The position numbers were made by a program, and so were the translations under genes. The notes beneath the pieces were generated by a model. The model searched no databases. It saw only the letters and a list, made by a program, of their open reading frames with translations, and had not been told where the DNA came from. Positions 49,172 to 57,462 of a stretch of 64,000 nucleotides of DNA are shown piece after piece (the stretch's first letter is position 1; every line of letters begins with the position of its first letter). The stretch comes from 55-13 sp964501275 (GTDB lineage: Bacteria; Armatimonadota; Fimbriimonadia; Fimbriimonadales; Fimbriimonadaceae): assembly GCA_964501275.1 (NCBI GenBank), contig CAZCSP010000008.1, positions 1 through 64,000 of the forward strand. Reading direction: 5' to 3'.

Positions 49172-50638
49172 TTACCCCAACTCCACCACTTCATCCGCCA
49201 CCCGATCCACAAACGCCCGGTCGTGGCTGGTGAAGAGGATGCTTCCGGGGAACTCTTCCAGGGCTTCCTCCAATGCCTCCAGCGAGTCGATGTCCAGGTG
49301 GTTGGTCGGCTCGTCCAGGAACAGCACGTTCGCCGGGGTCATCAGGAGTTTCACCAACTCCACCTTCGTCCGCTCACCCACCGACAGAACCCCCACCGGC
49401 TTGTCCACCGCGTCGCCTCGGATGAGCAAACGCCCGAGCAGGGTGCGGGCGCGGTGGCTTTGCGCCGGGGTCTCGACGCCGAGGGCCTCCAGGATCGGGA
49501 GGCGGGGATCGAGGGTATAGCGACTCTGGGAGAGGTAGCCGATCTCCACATCGCCCGCCCAATCAACCGCTCCCCCATCCGCCGACTCCTCGCCCAACAG
49601 GATGCGCATGAGGGTCGTTTTGCCGCACCCATTGGGACCCACCAGCGCCACCCGTTGGCCCTTTTCCAGTTGCAGATCGAGCCCGTCGAAAAGCTCGCGG
49701 TCATAGGCTTTGCGGAGACCCCGGACGGTCAGCGGATAGTTGGACCTCAGAGGCTTGGCGGCGAACTCGATCTCGGCGTGCTTGGCCATGTGGGGCTTCT
49801 CGATGGCCCGGCTCTGCAGGTGTTCCACCCTGGTGCGGATCGCCTTGGCCCGCTTCTGAACCGCCTTTGCCTTGGCCAAGTAGAACGGCGTTTGGAATGG
49901 GTCGATGGTGCGCTTGGCCGACTTGCCCGCAACCTGGTCCGCCCGCTGAAGCGTCTTCTCGGCGGCGTTCTTCAGGCGGCGAGCTTCGTGCTTCTCGCGC
50001 TCATAAGTCGCCCGGTCGCGCTCAAAGTCCATCCTCTTCTTCTCGCGCATCGCGTCATAACCCCCGCCATACTCCGTGAGCTTGCCTCGGTCCAGTTCCA
50101 GCACGCGCGAGACCACGGAGTTCACCATCGCCCGGTCATGGCAAACGAACAGAACCCCTTGCCGACAGCGGATCAGGAACTCCTCAAGCCACAACCGAGC
50201 CTCCAAGTCCAGGTGGTTCGTGGGCTCGTCGAGGAGGAGGAAGTCGGGATCGTCGGCCAGGAGTTTGGCCAGCGAGGCCCGCATCTTCTCGCCAAAACTC
50301 AGGGTCTGGAACGGTTGCTCCAACTGGTCCGACAGGTGAAACCGGGCCAGCCACTTCTGGGCTCCCGGCAACCCGGCGACAAACTCCTCCAGTGTCCCTT
50401 CCTGCTGTGGCGCGAAGTCCTGGGGAAGGTAGGCGATGGAGGTCTTCTTTTTAGTCGAGATCACTCCTGAGTCCGGGGTCAGTTCTCCGGTGAGGATGCG
50501 GAGCAACGTAGACTTGCCCGCCCCGTTCGGCCCCATCAAGGCGACTTTTTCACCGGGAGGGACGGAGAGGAACAGATTTTCGAACAAGGGACCGACGCGA
50601 GGATCGGCAGTATAGGAAAGCCCGTGGGCCTGTAACAT
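49172..50638 (-). CDS. ABC-F family ATP-binding protein
   Basis: This 488-residue protein has two nucleotide-binding domains: Walker A GPNGAGKST with Walker B DFLLLDEPTNHLDLEA in the first, and GPNGCGKTT with LFLDEPTNHLDIDSLEALEE in the second. They are joined by a charged linker (about residues 190-260, rich in Lys/Glu). It has no membrane segments, as in ribosome-acting ABC-F proteins. The start at ATG 50638 has AGAGG 8 nt upstream; the 50662 ATG has none. Upstream, stem-loops at 50667-50681 and 50725-50743 may form a regulatory leader. Confidence 0.92.
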   Translation of the reverse strand: MLQAHGLSYTADPRVGPLFENLFLSVPPGEKVALMGPNGAGKSTLLRILTGELTPDSGVISTKKKTSIAYLPQDFAPQQEGTLEEFVAGLPGAQKWLARFHLSDQLEQPFQTLSFGEKMRASLAKLLADDPDFLLLDEPTNHLDLEARLWLEEFLIRCRQGVLFVCHDRAMVNSVVSRVLELDRGKLTEYGGGYDAMREKKRMDFERDRATYEREKHEARRLKNAAEKTLQRADQVAGKSAKRTIDPFQTPFYLAKAKAVQKRAKAIRTRVEHLQSRAIEKPHMAKHAEIEFAAKPLRSNYPLTVRGLRKAYDRELFDGLDLQLEKGQRVALVGPNGCGKTTLMRILLGEESADGGAVDWAGDVEIGYLSQSRYTLDPRLPILEALGVETPAQSHRARTLLGRLLIRGDAVDKPVGVLSVGERTKVELVKLLMTPANVLFLDEPTNHLDIDSLEALEEALEEFPGSILFTSHDRAFVDRVADEVVELG

Positions 50639-50666
50639 GGGAACAACCTCTGGAAATGCCAAGCGG

Positions 50667-50743
50667 GCGCTGGTTCAGCGCGGAGATGAGAGCGGGATGG
50701 AGGCTTAGCTGAGGTCGATCATAACTGCCCCGGTTAGGGGCAG
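50667..50743 (-). promoter_or_regulatory. Possible structured leader of ABC-F gene
   Basis: Two hairpins precede the ABC-F start: GCGCTG/CAGCGC at 50667-50681, just before the ribosome site, and CTGCCCC/GGGGCAG at 50725-50743. ABC-F genes are often controlled by leader attenuation in other bacteria. I see no upstream open frame or terminator, so the role is only suggested. Confidence 0.3.
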
Positions 50744-50829
50744 GCTTGAGGATACCGTCTTACAGAGATCGAGGAGAGAAAGACCTATGCGGCTAGAGGC
50801 TGGTTCGCCTGGCACATAGCTGTACCTCG

Positions 50830-51494
50830 CCCCGAAGGGGCCACACTCGACAGCGAAGGGTCAGGCGAAGCCGCCACCCTGGAAAGTTGCCACAAAGTAT
50901 CCTGAACCCTGAAAGTGGTTCCACTCAATCCCACAGGTATCGCTCATCCCACTCCAAACCATACTCGGTTAACATACGCAGGTACTCCTCCTTAAAAGAG
51001 AGATTCCGGTGGTGCTCTTCTTGGTTTACGATGTAGGCTTTCACCGACTCGATCCCTGCCCAATCGACCGAGAAGATGCCGTATCCCGCTTGCCATGCGA
51101 AGTCGGGGATCTCCGACTTAACCCACTTAGCGGAGGCTCGCTTGAGGTCCCGAATCCAGTCTGCCTGAGTGATCGTCCGCCCTAGAAACGCCAGAATGTG
51201 AATGTGGTCAGCGGTCCCGCCGACCTGGATAGTCGGGCAACCCAGCCCTTTTGAGGTTCCTACCAGGTAGCCATGCATACGTCTCCGCAGTTCGGCATTT
51301 TGGAAATAAGGATTTCGATTCAGAGTGGAGAAGACCGCCTGAACGGTCACCGCGGAAAGAGATTGAGGCATAGCGGAGATGATAGGTCCAATACAGCAAA
51401 AGTGCAACCCTGTCAGGGTTGGGTTGTTTTGCGGCAACTTACCAGGGTGGCGGCTTCGCCTGACCCTTCGCTGTCGAGTATGGCCCCTTCGGGG
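50830..51494. mobile_element. RAYT unit: REP-like inverted repeats flanking a Y1 transposase gene
   Basis: Arms 50830-50896 and 51428-51494 are reverse complements at about 64 of 67 positions. They enclose the Y1 transposase gene with about 30-55 bp to spare on each side. Each arm contains a CCCCGAAGGGG mini-hairpin and a GGCGAAGCC centre. The layout is that of a REP-associated tyrosine transposase with its palindromic substrate on both sides. Confidence 0.88.
50925..51371 (-). CDS. REP-associated tyrosine transposase (Y1/IS200-like HUH)
   Basis: This 148-residue protein is the size of IS200/RAYT transposases. It has the HUH-type metal motif DHIHILAFLGRTITQADWIR (His-x-His) and a later Tyr region VKAYIVNQEEHHRN, where Tyr is the expected nucleophile. 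The start at ATG 51371 (MPQSLSAVTVQAVFSTLNRN) is preferred over 51437, which runs into the right-hand repeat. Family enzymes nick and join single-stranded DNA at palindromic REP sequences. The gene is intact by eye. Confidence 0.85.
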   Translation of the reverse strand: MPQSLSAVTVQAVFSTLNRNPYFQNAELRRRMHGYLVGTSKGLGCPTIQVGGTADHIHILAFLGRTITQADWIRDLKRASAKWVKSEIPDFAWQAGYGIFSVDWAGIESVKAYIVNQEEHHRNLSFKEEYLRMLTEYGLEWDERYLWD

Positions 51495-51518
51495 CGTCGG
51501 AAGCGTTCCGCTTCCATC

Positions 51519-52733
51519 CTACGCCAGCCGGTACCTCTCCGCCAAATCCGGCCAAGTCCCCTGCTCGATCGCTTCCCGAATCTCCTCCATCAGCCGCGCA
51601 TAGAACGCCAGGTTATGCAGAGTCGCCAGACGACCCGCCAAAGGCTCCCCTGCTTTGAACAAATGCCGAACGTAAGCCGCTGAATAGCGCTCGGTCGCAG
51701 GGAAGACGCTTCCCTCGTCAAACGGGCCATCATGCTCCGCCCACTTCTTCCCCATCGCATTCACCCTTCCCTGCAAGGTGTAGAGGGCGTGGTGGCGGGC
51801 CATTCGGGTGGGGAGGACGCAGTCGAACATATCGATCCCGCAACTCACGGCATGGAGAATGTCCTGCGGATGCCCGACCCCCATCAGGTAGCGCGGCTTG
51901 TCTTGGGGAAGCAAGGGGGCGGCGAACTTCACCACCGGATACTGCATCTCCGTAGGCTCCCCCACGCTCACGCCGCCAACGGCAAACCCGTCGAAAGGCA
52001 AACTCGTAATAAACTCTGCCGACTCCCGCCGCAAGTCCTCATGAACGCCGCCCTGGACGATGCCGAACACTGCTTGTGAAAGGGGTGAATTGCGTGATGG
52101 ACGTGATTCCATTTCGGATTGCGGAATGGGGATTGCGGAGAAGTCCGTGGCTACCGACTCACGTCCATCACGTCCATCACCTCCATCATCCCCGACTCTC
52201 CTCGCCGCCAAATTCCTCGGCGCCCACAAGTGCGTCAGTCGCATCGCCTCCGCCGCCTCTTCCCGAGTGCAGGGGTAAGGAGGACAGACATCTAGCGCCA
52301 TGCTGATGTCCACTCCCAACTGACCCTGAATCTGAATGGACCGCTCAGGGGTCAGGAAATGCTCGCTCCCGTCCAGGTGCGATTTAAAGGCGACTCCTTC
52401 CTCCGTGATCTTCCGCATGTGAGCCAGGCTCATCACCTGGTAGCCGCCCGAGTCGGTAAGGATCGGGCCCTTCCAACTCATGAATCGATGCAGCCCGCCA
52501 AACCGCTCCACCAAATCCGCGCCCGGACGGAGCGATAGGTGGTAGGTGTTGGAGAGAATGAGGCGAAACCCAAGCGCCTCCAAGTCCTCGCTCCCGACCG
52601 TCTTGACCGTCCCCTGGGTCCCAACCGGCATAAAAGTCGGCGTCTCGACAATCCCATGAGGCGTATGCAACCGCCCCCGCCTCGCCCCGGTGTGTGGGCA
52701 GATGGCGATCAGTTCGTAGCGGATGGAGGACAC
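51519..52733 (-). CDS. tgt: Queuine tRNA-ribosyltransferase homologue with zinc site lost and an internal insertion
   Basis: This protein of about 404 residues catalyses exchange of guanine at tRNA position 34 in the family. Asp sites are present: DSGGYQVMSL (usual DSGGFQVFSL) and the nucleophile in MFDCVLPTRMARHHAL. The three zinc cysteines (C-x-C-x2-C) are replaced by S, F and T in FDEGSVFPATERYSAAY; the later His in LHNLAFY remains. About 30 extra residues follow NLAARR, encoded by a repeat-like segment at 52094-52180. I start at GTG 52733, since the frame to 52775 is purine-run intergenic sequence. It lies with queE, supporting a queuosine-linked job. Whether it is active is unclear. Confidence 0.8.
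   Translation of the reverse strand: MSSIRYELIAICPHTGARRGRLHTPHGIVETPTFMPVGTQGTVKTVGSEDLEALGFRLILSNTYHLSLRPGADLVERFGGLHRFMSWKGPILTDSGGYQVMSLAHMRKITEEGVAFKSHLDGSEHFLTPERSIQIQGQLGVDISMALDVCPPYPCTREEAAEAMRLTHLWAPRNLAARRVGDDGGDGRDGRESVATDFSAIPIPQSEMESRPSRNSPLSQAVFGIVQGGVHEDLRRESAEFITSLPFDGFAVGGVSVGEPTEMQYPVVKFAAPLLPQDKPRYLMGVGHPQDILHAVSCGIDMFDCVLPTRMARHHALYTLQGRVNAMGKKWAEHDGPFDEGSVFPATERYSAAYVRHLFKAGEPLAGRLATLHNLAFYARLMEEIREAIEQGTWPDLAERYRLA
52094..52180. repeat. Repeat-like in-frame insertion inside tgt, bounded by inverted repeats
   Basis: GTGATGGACGTGA at 52094-52106 is the reverse complement of TCACGTCCATCAC at 52159-52171, repeated at 52168-52180. Between them lies GGATTGCGGAATGGGGATTG, a motif also seen in relaxed form near 43295-43315 in an intergenic repeat. 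It encodes an acidic/polar loop (GDDGGDGRDGRESVATDFSA) absent from other family members. Confidence 0.8.
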
Positions 52734-52811
52734 GCGGAGATTGTGGCAGGGGGAAAGGGAAAGAGGGAAGAACAAACTTCTCCGTCCCTTCTTCCCTTGT
52801 TTCCTCCTTCC

Positions 52812-53177
52812 CTACTTCGCCTTCAACAAATCCCGAATCTCGGCCAACAGAACTTCCTCATTGGTGGGCTCGGCCGGAGCGGCTTCCTCCTGCTTGCGGA
52901 AGCGGTTCACGGCTTTGACCACCAGGAACAGCGCGAAGGCGACGATCAGGAAGTTGATAAGGGCGGTAATGAACATGCCGTAATTGAGGGCGACGCCCGC
53001 AATCTCAAACGACTTATCCTTGAAGTCGATACCACCCGTGATCGCGCCGATGATCGGCGTGAAAAGGTCAGTGACGATACTATTGATCACCGCCCCAAAC
53101 GCCGTGCCCAAAACCAAGCCGATGGCAAGGTCGAGCATATTGCCCTTTATCGCAAACTCTCTAAACTCTTTCAACAT
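52812..53177 (-). CDS. mscL: Large-conductance mechanosensitive channel MscL
   Basis: This 121-residue protein is the normal size. It starts MLKEFREFAIKGNMLDLAIG with GAGGAG at a good distance upstream. TM1 is DLAIGLVLGTAFGAVINSIV, with the glycine/alanine pattern of the pore, then a loop TDLFTPIIGAITGGIDFKD, TM2 GMFITALINFLIVAFALFLV and a charged C-terminal bundle. It opens under membrane tension to release osmolytes. It lies between tgt and queE on the minus strand, probably unrelated in function to them. Confidence 0.96.
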   Translation of the reverse strand: MLKEFREFAIKGNMLDLAIGLVLGTAFGAVINSIVTDLFTPIIGAITGGIDFKDKSFEIAGVALNYGMFITALINFLIVAFALFLVVKAVNRFRKQEEAAPAEPTNEEVLLAEIRDLLKAK

Positions 53178-53289
53178 CTGAACTCTCCTCTTGGGCCTCC
53201 CCGCTTCGAGTGAAGTTTCAACCCGTCTAATCACTGACGAATCTCACCGTCGAAATGCCCCACGAATTCGGGCAAGTACACTTGTCGGG

Positions 53290-53985
53290 ATGGGCAAACT
53301 CCGCATCTCCGAGATTTTCGCCAGCGTCCAGGGCGAGGGGGTTTGGGTGGGTGTGCCTTCCGTTTTCGTGCGGGTCAGCGGCTGCAACCTCCGCTGCGTC
53401 TGGTGCGACACCCCTTACGCCAGTTGGAATCCGGAGGGGCCGGTGATGGAGATGCGGGACATCCTTGCCGAAGTAAACCGCCATGCGATTCGCCACGTCG
53501 TCCTGACCGGAGGTGAACCGATGATCTTCGACCCGATCGAGGAGTTGGCGATGAGTCTGAAGGAGTCGGGCCATACGATCACGATCGAGACGGCGGGCAC
53601 TTTTTATCGGGACCTGCCCTGCGATCTGATGTCGATCAGCCCCAAGTTAGCGAACTCAACGCCTCCTCCCGAATCAGGCTTCGTCCCTCGGCATGAGACG
53701 ATCCGCCTGGATCGCACCCCCCTCTACTACCTTCTCGAGAAGTTCATCTGCCAACTGAAGTTCGTGGTGAATCCCGATGTACCGGGGGATGTAGAGGAGA
53801 TTGAGGAACTCCTCGCCAGTCTCCCCCCCATCGACCCCAACCGCATCCTCCTCATGGCCGAAGGCACTGACTCCGCCACCCTGAACCAGCGGATGAAGGC
53901 ATTGGTCCCCGTCTGCATGGCCCGTAACTGGCGGTTGACGCCCCGATTGCATGTGGATTTGTTTGGCAATACGCGAGGGACATAG
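53290..53985 (+). CDS. queE: 7-carboxy-7-deazaguanine synthase (radical SAM)
   Basis: This 231-residue radical-SAM protein starts at ATG 53290 (MGKLRISEIFASVQGEGVWV). Its cluster motif SGCNLRCVWCDTPYASW has the C-x3-C-x2-C cysteines in the QueE form, followed by VLTGGEPMI, the SAM-binding GGE. It converts 6-carboxy-tetrahydropterin to 7-carboxy-7-deazaguanine on the way to queuosine. The neighbouring tgt acts at the end of the same pathway. The other genes (queC, queD, queF) are not in the window. Confidence 0.93.
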   Translation: MGKLRISEIFASVQGEGVWVGVPSVFVRVSGCNLRCVWCDTPYASWNPEGPVMEMRDILAEVNRHAIRHVVLTGGEPMIFDPIEELAMSLKESGHTITIETAGTFYRDLPCDLMSISPKLANSTPPPESGFVPRHETIRLDRTPLYYLLEKFICQLKFVVNPDVPGDVEEIEELLASLPPIDPNRILLMAEGTDSATLNQRMKALVPVCMARNWRLTPRLHVDLFGNTRGT

Positions 53986-54021
53986 CTGGGCGATTCGCCT
54001 ATGGAAGTAGCTCTCCAAGCT

Positions 54022-54156
54022 CTAGTCGCCAGACCGCCGCTCATCCTCGTCGCGCCAAAACGGCCTGTCCAATTCCAACTCCTCCTCGTTGGTGGTGTAC
54101 TCGACAAAGAGGGCAACGCTCTCAAAGGTGGCTGGCCAATTCTTGATTCCGCGCAT
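54022..54156 (-). CDS. Small hypothetical protein
   Basis: A 44-residue frame begins MRGIKNWPATFESVALFVEY and ends with an acidic/Arg-rich tail (LDRPFWRDEDERRSGD). The composition, acidic clusters and stop-free continuation fit a real peptide. It lies on the same strand as the ATPase gene, about 50 bp after its stop. No good ribosome site or family is recognised. Confidence 0.35.
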   Translation of the reverse strand: MRGIKNWPATFESVALFVEYTTNEEELELDRPFWRDEDERRSGD

Positions 54157-54202
54157 GGCCCTACGCGCCGAATACGATTCGTCCTCGGCGCTTCTTCACG
54201 AT

Positions 54203-55795
54203 CTACGCCAGCCGAGTAGGCAGGATTCTCAGGCGGCGGTTGGGATCGTCGCCGACGCTTTCACTCGCCAACCGCCTCGCCTCTGCCATCTGGTGCTGCA
54301 TCTTGCGGATAGTGGCGGGGGCGGGGGAGAGTTCGAACGGCTTGCCGTTCTGCATCACGATCTCAATCCCGGCCTGGGCCTCCTGAAGCGCCTTGGCCTC
54401 GAAGTCGGGGCCGTCCGTCGCCTGCCGCACGATCTCGTCCAGGGCGCTGGCGATCTGGGTGAAGGTGTTGGATTTGACCACCACCGTATTCACCGGCTTG
54501 CCCGCGATGTCGCGCAGCTTCTTTGGGCTGGCTTGCACGGTCGAGCGGATCGCCATCACCGCGTCGGCTTGGCTCACATCGTTGGTGACAAAAGCTGGAA
54601 CCCGTTTCTCTCGAATCGCCCGCTCCAGCCGGGTCCTCGCGATACCGTAAGGGAAGATTTTAATCAGCGCCGCGCTGTCATCCCTGGGGGGTGGCGGCGG
54701 ATTCTTGGGGGCCGATTTGGGTTGGGCGGCGGCTTCGCTTCGGGCGAGGGCGGGAAACCGCTTGTTGAAACCCGGCTCCTCCACCTCCGTCGTCTGCTCC
54801 TTCTGCACGATCTCCATCTCTCCCGAGCCCGTGCGGACCCGAATTTCGGGCCTTGGCGGCAATCCGCGCAGGATCATATCGACCGTCTTTTGCACGTTGT
54901 GGTGGACCGCCAACCGGTCGTAGTCCAGCAACTCGATCACCACGTCGAACGTGGGCGGCGCCTTGCGCTCCAACACCGTCTTCTGGGTTCCCCGACGCTG
55001 GGCCTCGGCGTCCGAAAGCGTGACCGCCTGGATCCCTCCGATCAGGTCCGCCAAAGTCGGATTGAGCATCAAGTTCTCCAGCGTCTGGCCGTGGGCCGTA
55101 CCAACAAGCTGAACGCCGCGTTCAGCAATGGTTCGAGCCGCCGCCGCTTCTGCCTCGTTGCCGATCTCGTCGATCACGATGACCTCGGGCATGTGGTTCT
55201 CGACCGCCTCGATCATCACACCATGTTGCTCCGCCGCCACTCGAACCTGCATCCGCCGCGCCGCCCCGATTCCGGGATGGGGAACGTCGCCGTCGCCCGC
55301 AATTTCATTCGAGGTATCGACGATCACCACCCGCTTCTCGACCTCGTCTGCCAGAACTCGCGCGATCTCACGAAGCTTAGTGGTCTTGCCGACTCCCGGC
55401 TTGCCCAGAAGCAGAATCGACTCGCCCGACCGAACGATGTCGTCGATGATATCGATGGTGCCTTCCAAGGCCCGGCCGACTCGGCAGGTCAGACCGATGA
55501 CCTTGCCGTGGCGGTTGCGGATAGCGGAGATTCGGTGCAGGGTGCGCTCGATGCCTGCGCGATTGTCGCTTCCAAACTCGCCAATCGACTTCTGGGTGAA
55601 GTCGATGTCGTGTTCAGACACGATCACATCGTTCATCCGCTCGACCCGATCCCGATACCGAGCTTCGGCGGGGCGACCGTAGTCGAGGACCACTTCGATG
55701 AGAGAATCCAAGTCGTCGCCGCGCTCTAGGCGTTCGCGCACGACCGCAGGGAGAACGTCGAGAAACTGCAGCAGGCCGTCGGAGTAAGGGGACAT
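54203..55795 (-). CDS. Ycf45-like AAA-type ATPase with R3H domain
   Basis: This 530-residue protein has an N-terminal domain, then a P-loop ATPase: Walker A LLLGKPGVGKTTKLREIA, Walker B PEVIVIDEIGNEAEAAAART, with a SIMIBI/RecA-like core and arginine-rich end. It resembles stage III sporulation AA and cyanobacterial Ycf45 proteins. The last 60 residues (QHQMAEARRLASESVGDDPN, RRLRILP) form an R3H-type single-stranded nucleic-acid-binding segment. Its role is uncertain; the family is conserved in Cyanobacteria and related lineages. It is probably cytoplasmic. Confidence 0.85.
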   Translation of the reverse strand: MSPYSDGLLQFLDVLPAVVRERLERGDDLDSLIEVVLDYGRPAEARYRDRVERMNDVIVSEHDIDFTQKSIGEFGSDNRAGIERTLHRISAIRNRHGKVIGLTCRVGRALEGTIDIIDDIVRSGESILLLGKPGVGKTTKLREIARVLADEVEKRVVIVDTSNEIAGDGDVPHPGIGAARRMQVRVAAEQHGVMIEAVENHMPEVIVIDEIGNEAEAAAARTIAERGVQLVGTAHGQTLENLMLNPTLADLIGGIQAVTLSDAEAQRRGTQKTVLERKAPPTFDVVIELLDYDRLAVHHNVQKTVDMILRGLPPRPEIRVRTGSGEMEIVQKEQTTEVEEPGFNKRFPALARSEAAAQPKSAPKNPPPPPRDDSAALIKIFPYGIARTRLERAIREKRVPAFVTNDVSQADAVMAIRSTVQASPKKLRDIAGKPVNTVVVKSNTFTQIASALDEIVRQATDGPDFEAKALQEAQAGIEIVMQNGKPFELSPAPATIRKMQHQMAEARRLASESVGDDPNRRLRILPTRLA

Positions 55796-55809
55796 ATGAG
55801 GTTGTCAGG

Positions 55810-55835
55810 AAGGGTCTGGTTGGCGCCAGACCCTT
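55810..55835. terminator. Hairpin between HtrA gene and Ycf45-like gene
   Basis: AAGGGTCTGG/CCAGACCCTT with a 6-nt loop lies between the stop of the protease gene (55898) and the start of the ATPase gene (55795), both on the minus strand. It could terminate or stabilise the protease transcript; the T-content after it on the minus strand is low. Confidence 0.5.
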
Positions 55836-55897
55836 ATGTTTCTAGGACGCCCGAGGAGGGGCATCCGGCTCGAAATTAAGTGATTTGTTAAGGTTTA

Positions 55898-57040
55898 TTA
55901 GACGCCCTTAATCTCTTGCAAGGTCAAAGTGGTGGTCTTTACCGTACCTGCGCTCCAATACTTCACCTGGACCTTGTCCCCAGGCTTCTTGGGCGTGAGA
56001 ATCTTGTTGAGGGTGAAGGAGCCTTCAATGGGCGTACCGTCGATCTCCAGGATGATGTCCAGCGATTTCAACCCGGCTGCAGCCGCCGCTCCCGTCGCCT
56101 CTTGGATCACGATGCCCTGGTTGGGGATATTCTCCGCGCCGGTCTGCTCGGCGATCAGGCTTCGGTTGCGAGGGTACATCAGTACCTGGGAAGGAGCGTA
56201 GCTCACCCCAAGCCCGGCATACCGCGCATAGCCCAACTTCACAATATCGTCCACCACCTGCTTCACGCGGTCGATGGGGATGGCGAAGCCGATGCCCACG
56301 CTCTGCCCGGTGTTGCTGGCGATCGCCGAGTTCACCCCGATCAGGCGACCGTTGGCATCCGTCAAGGCTCCGCCCGAGTTGCCAGGGTTGATCGCCGCGT
56401 CCGTCTGGATGGCGTTCACCAATCCGCTCATGCCGACGGGCAAGTCACGCTTCAAGGAGCTGACCACGCCGGCGCTCACGGTGTTATCAAATCCCAACGG
56501 ATTGCCGATCGCCAGAACCCATTGTCCAACTTCAAGTTGAGAACTATCGCCCAAGTCGACCGGCGTCAGATTGGGAGCCTCGATCTTGATGACCGCCAAG
56601 TCGGATCGGGGATCGGTCCCCAGAACCTTGGCGTCAAAAGTGCGCTTGTCGTTCAGGCGAACCTTCACCTTGTCCACTGGACGCCCGGTGCGCTGATCGG
56701 CAACGACGTGGTTGTTGGTGACGATGGTGCCGTTCGCGCTAAGGATGACGCCCGAGCCGGAGCCGGTTTCCTGGACGCCCCGGTCGTAGCCAAACATATC
56801 CGCCACCCGCTCAAACCGGTCGATCGCGACCACGCTCGGCATGACCTTCTTGGCCGCATTGCGGAAGTCGGGCGGAGAGGCGACTTCGCCGGAGTATTGG
56901 ATCGGCCGAACCGCGGCCTCTTGCTTGTAGATCACCGGCACCGAGTCCTGTCGCTTGGTCAACCACCGGTCAACCTGCAAAGCCCCAAAAACGCCGCCGA
57001 AGCAGGCGATGGCAATAAATGCGTAAGCAGTTTTCTTCAT
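55898..57040 (-). CDS. HtrA/DegP-type serine protease with one PDZ domain
   Basis: This 380-residue protein has an N-terminal membrane segment (TAYAFIAIACFGGVFGALQV, residues 4-23). The trypsin-like triad is His111 (TIVTNNHVV), Asp147 (TDPRSDLAVIK) and Ser222 (NPGNSGGAL), followed by a PDZ domain (about 280-375, GIVIQEATGAAAAAGLKSLD to DKVQVKYWSAGTVKTTTL). It degrades misfolded envelope proteins. It is a single-PDZ (DegS-like or HhoA-like) architecture. Confidence 0.95.
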   Translation of the reverse strand: MKKTAYAFIAIACFGGVFGALQVDRWLTKRQDSVPVIYKQEAAVRPIQYSGEVASPPDFRNAAKKVMPSVVAIDRFERVADMFGYDRGVQETGSGSGVILSANGTIVTNNHVVADQRTGRPVDKVKVRLNDKRTFDAKVLGTDPRSDLAVIKIEAPNLTPVDLGDSSQLEVGQWVLAIGNPLGFDNTVSAGVVSSLKRDLPVGMSGLVNAIQTDAAINPGNSGGALTDANGRLIGVNSAIASNTGQSVGIGFAIPIDRVKQVVDDIVKLGYARYAGLGVSYAPSQVLMYPRNRSLIAEQTGAENIPNQGIVIQEATGAAAAAGLKSLDIILEIDGTPIEGSFTLNKILTPKKPGDKVQVKYWSAGTVKTTTLTLQEIKGV

Positions 57041-57123
57041 CTTTCCTTTGTCCTACTAAGATCGAACGCGCAGACATCGTTTCTGGGTTCCTCTACCAAG
57101 GCAGAGTCCTGGGACTTGGGGCG

Positions 57124-57462
57124 TTAGGGCAAGATGCTCTTGACACGCTCTGAGACTTGCTCCAACAGTACGACATCGCAGTGACCGATCCTACGCTTGA
57201 TTAATGACTCCGAACAAGCAAAGAGATACGTAGGCCGGATCGTCGATGCATACTCCAATGGGTCGCCGATTACTCTTGTTCCGGGAAGAGGAATGGCAAA
57301 GGGGTCGGTTCCGCCCTTGCTGGTGATCATGGCGACAAGGTAGTCCGTGGAACTGCCAAACGACCACTATGCGAGTACCAGACACGGACGGACTTTCGAA
57401 TTCGCCTCGCCAGAGAAGGGAAAGGGCAAGGTGACGATTTCCCCTACTGCAAATGCGCCCAC
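57124..57462 (-). pseudogene. PemK/MazF-type toxin interrupted by a TAG codon
   Basis: Starting at GTG 57462 (overlapping the antitoxin end), the frame reads VGAFAVGEIVTLPFPFSGEA, then NSKVRPCLVLA, then TAG at 57367-57369 (codon 32), and continues in the same frame as YLVAMITSKGGTDPFAIPLP to SERVKSILP (stop 57124). Both halves match PemK-family ribonucleases (LPFPFS, KVRPCLVLA, ITSKG), so the gene was whole and has one nonsense change. The C-terminal half retains an in-frame ATG (57330). The toxin is probably dead. Confidence 0.75.

Noticed and set aside
49223..50470. Plus-strand 415-residue frame opposite the ABC-F gene
   Set aside because: Antisense of two conserved nucleotide-binding domains; no independent domain.
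54089..55729. Long plus-strand frame opposite the Ycf45-like ATPase
   Set aside because: It lies fully antisense to a conserved ATPase and reads as low-information His/Arg/Leu-rich sequence.
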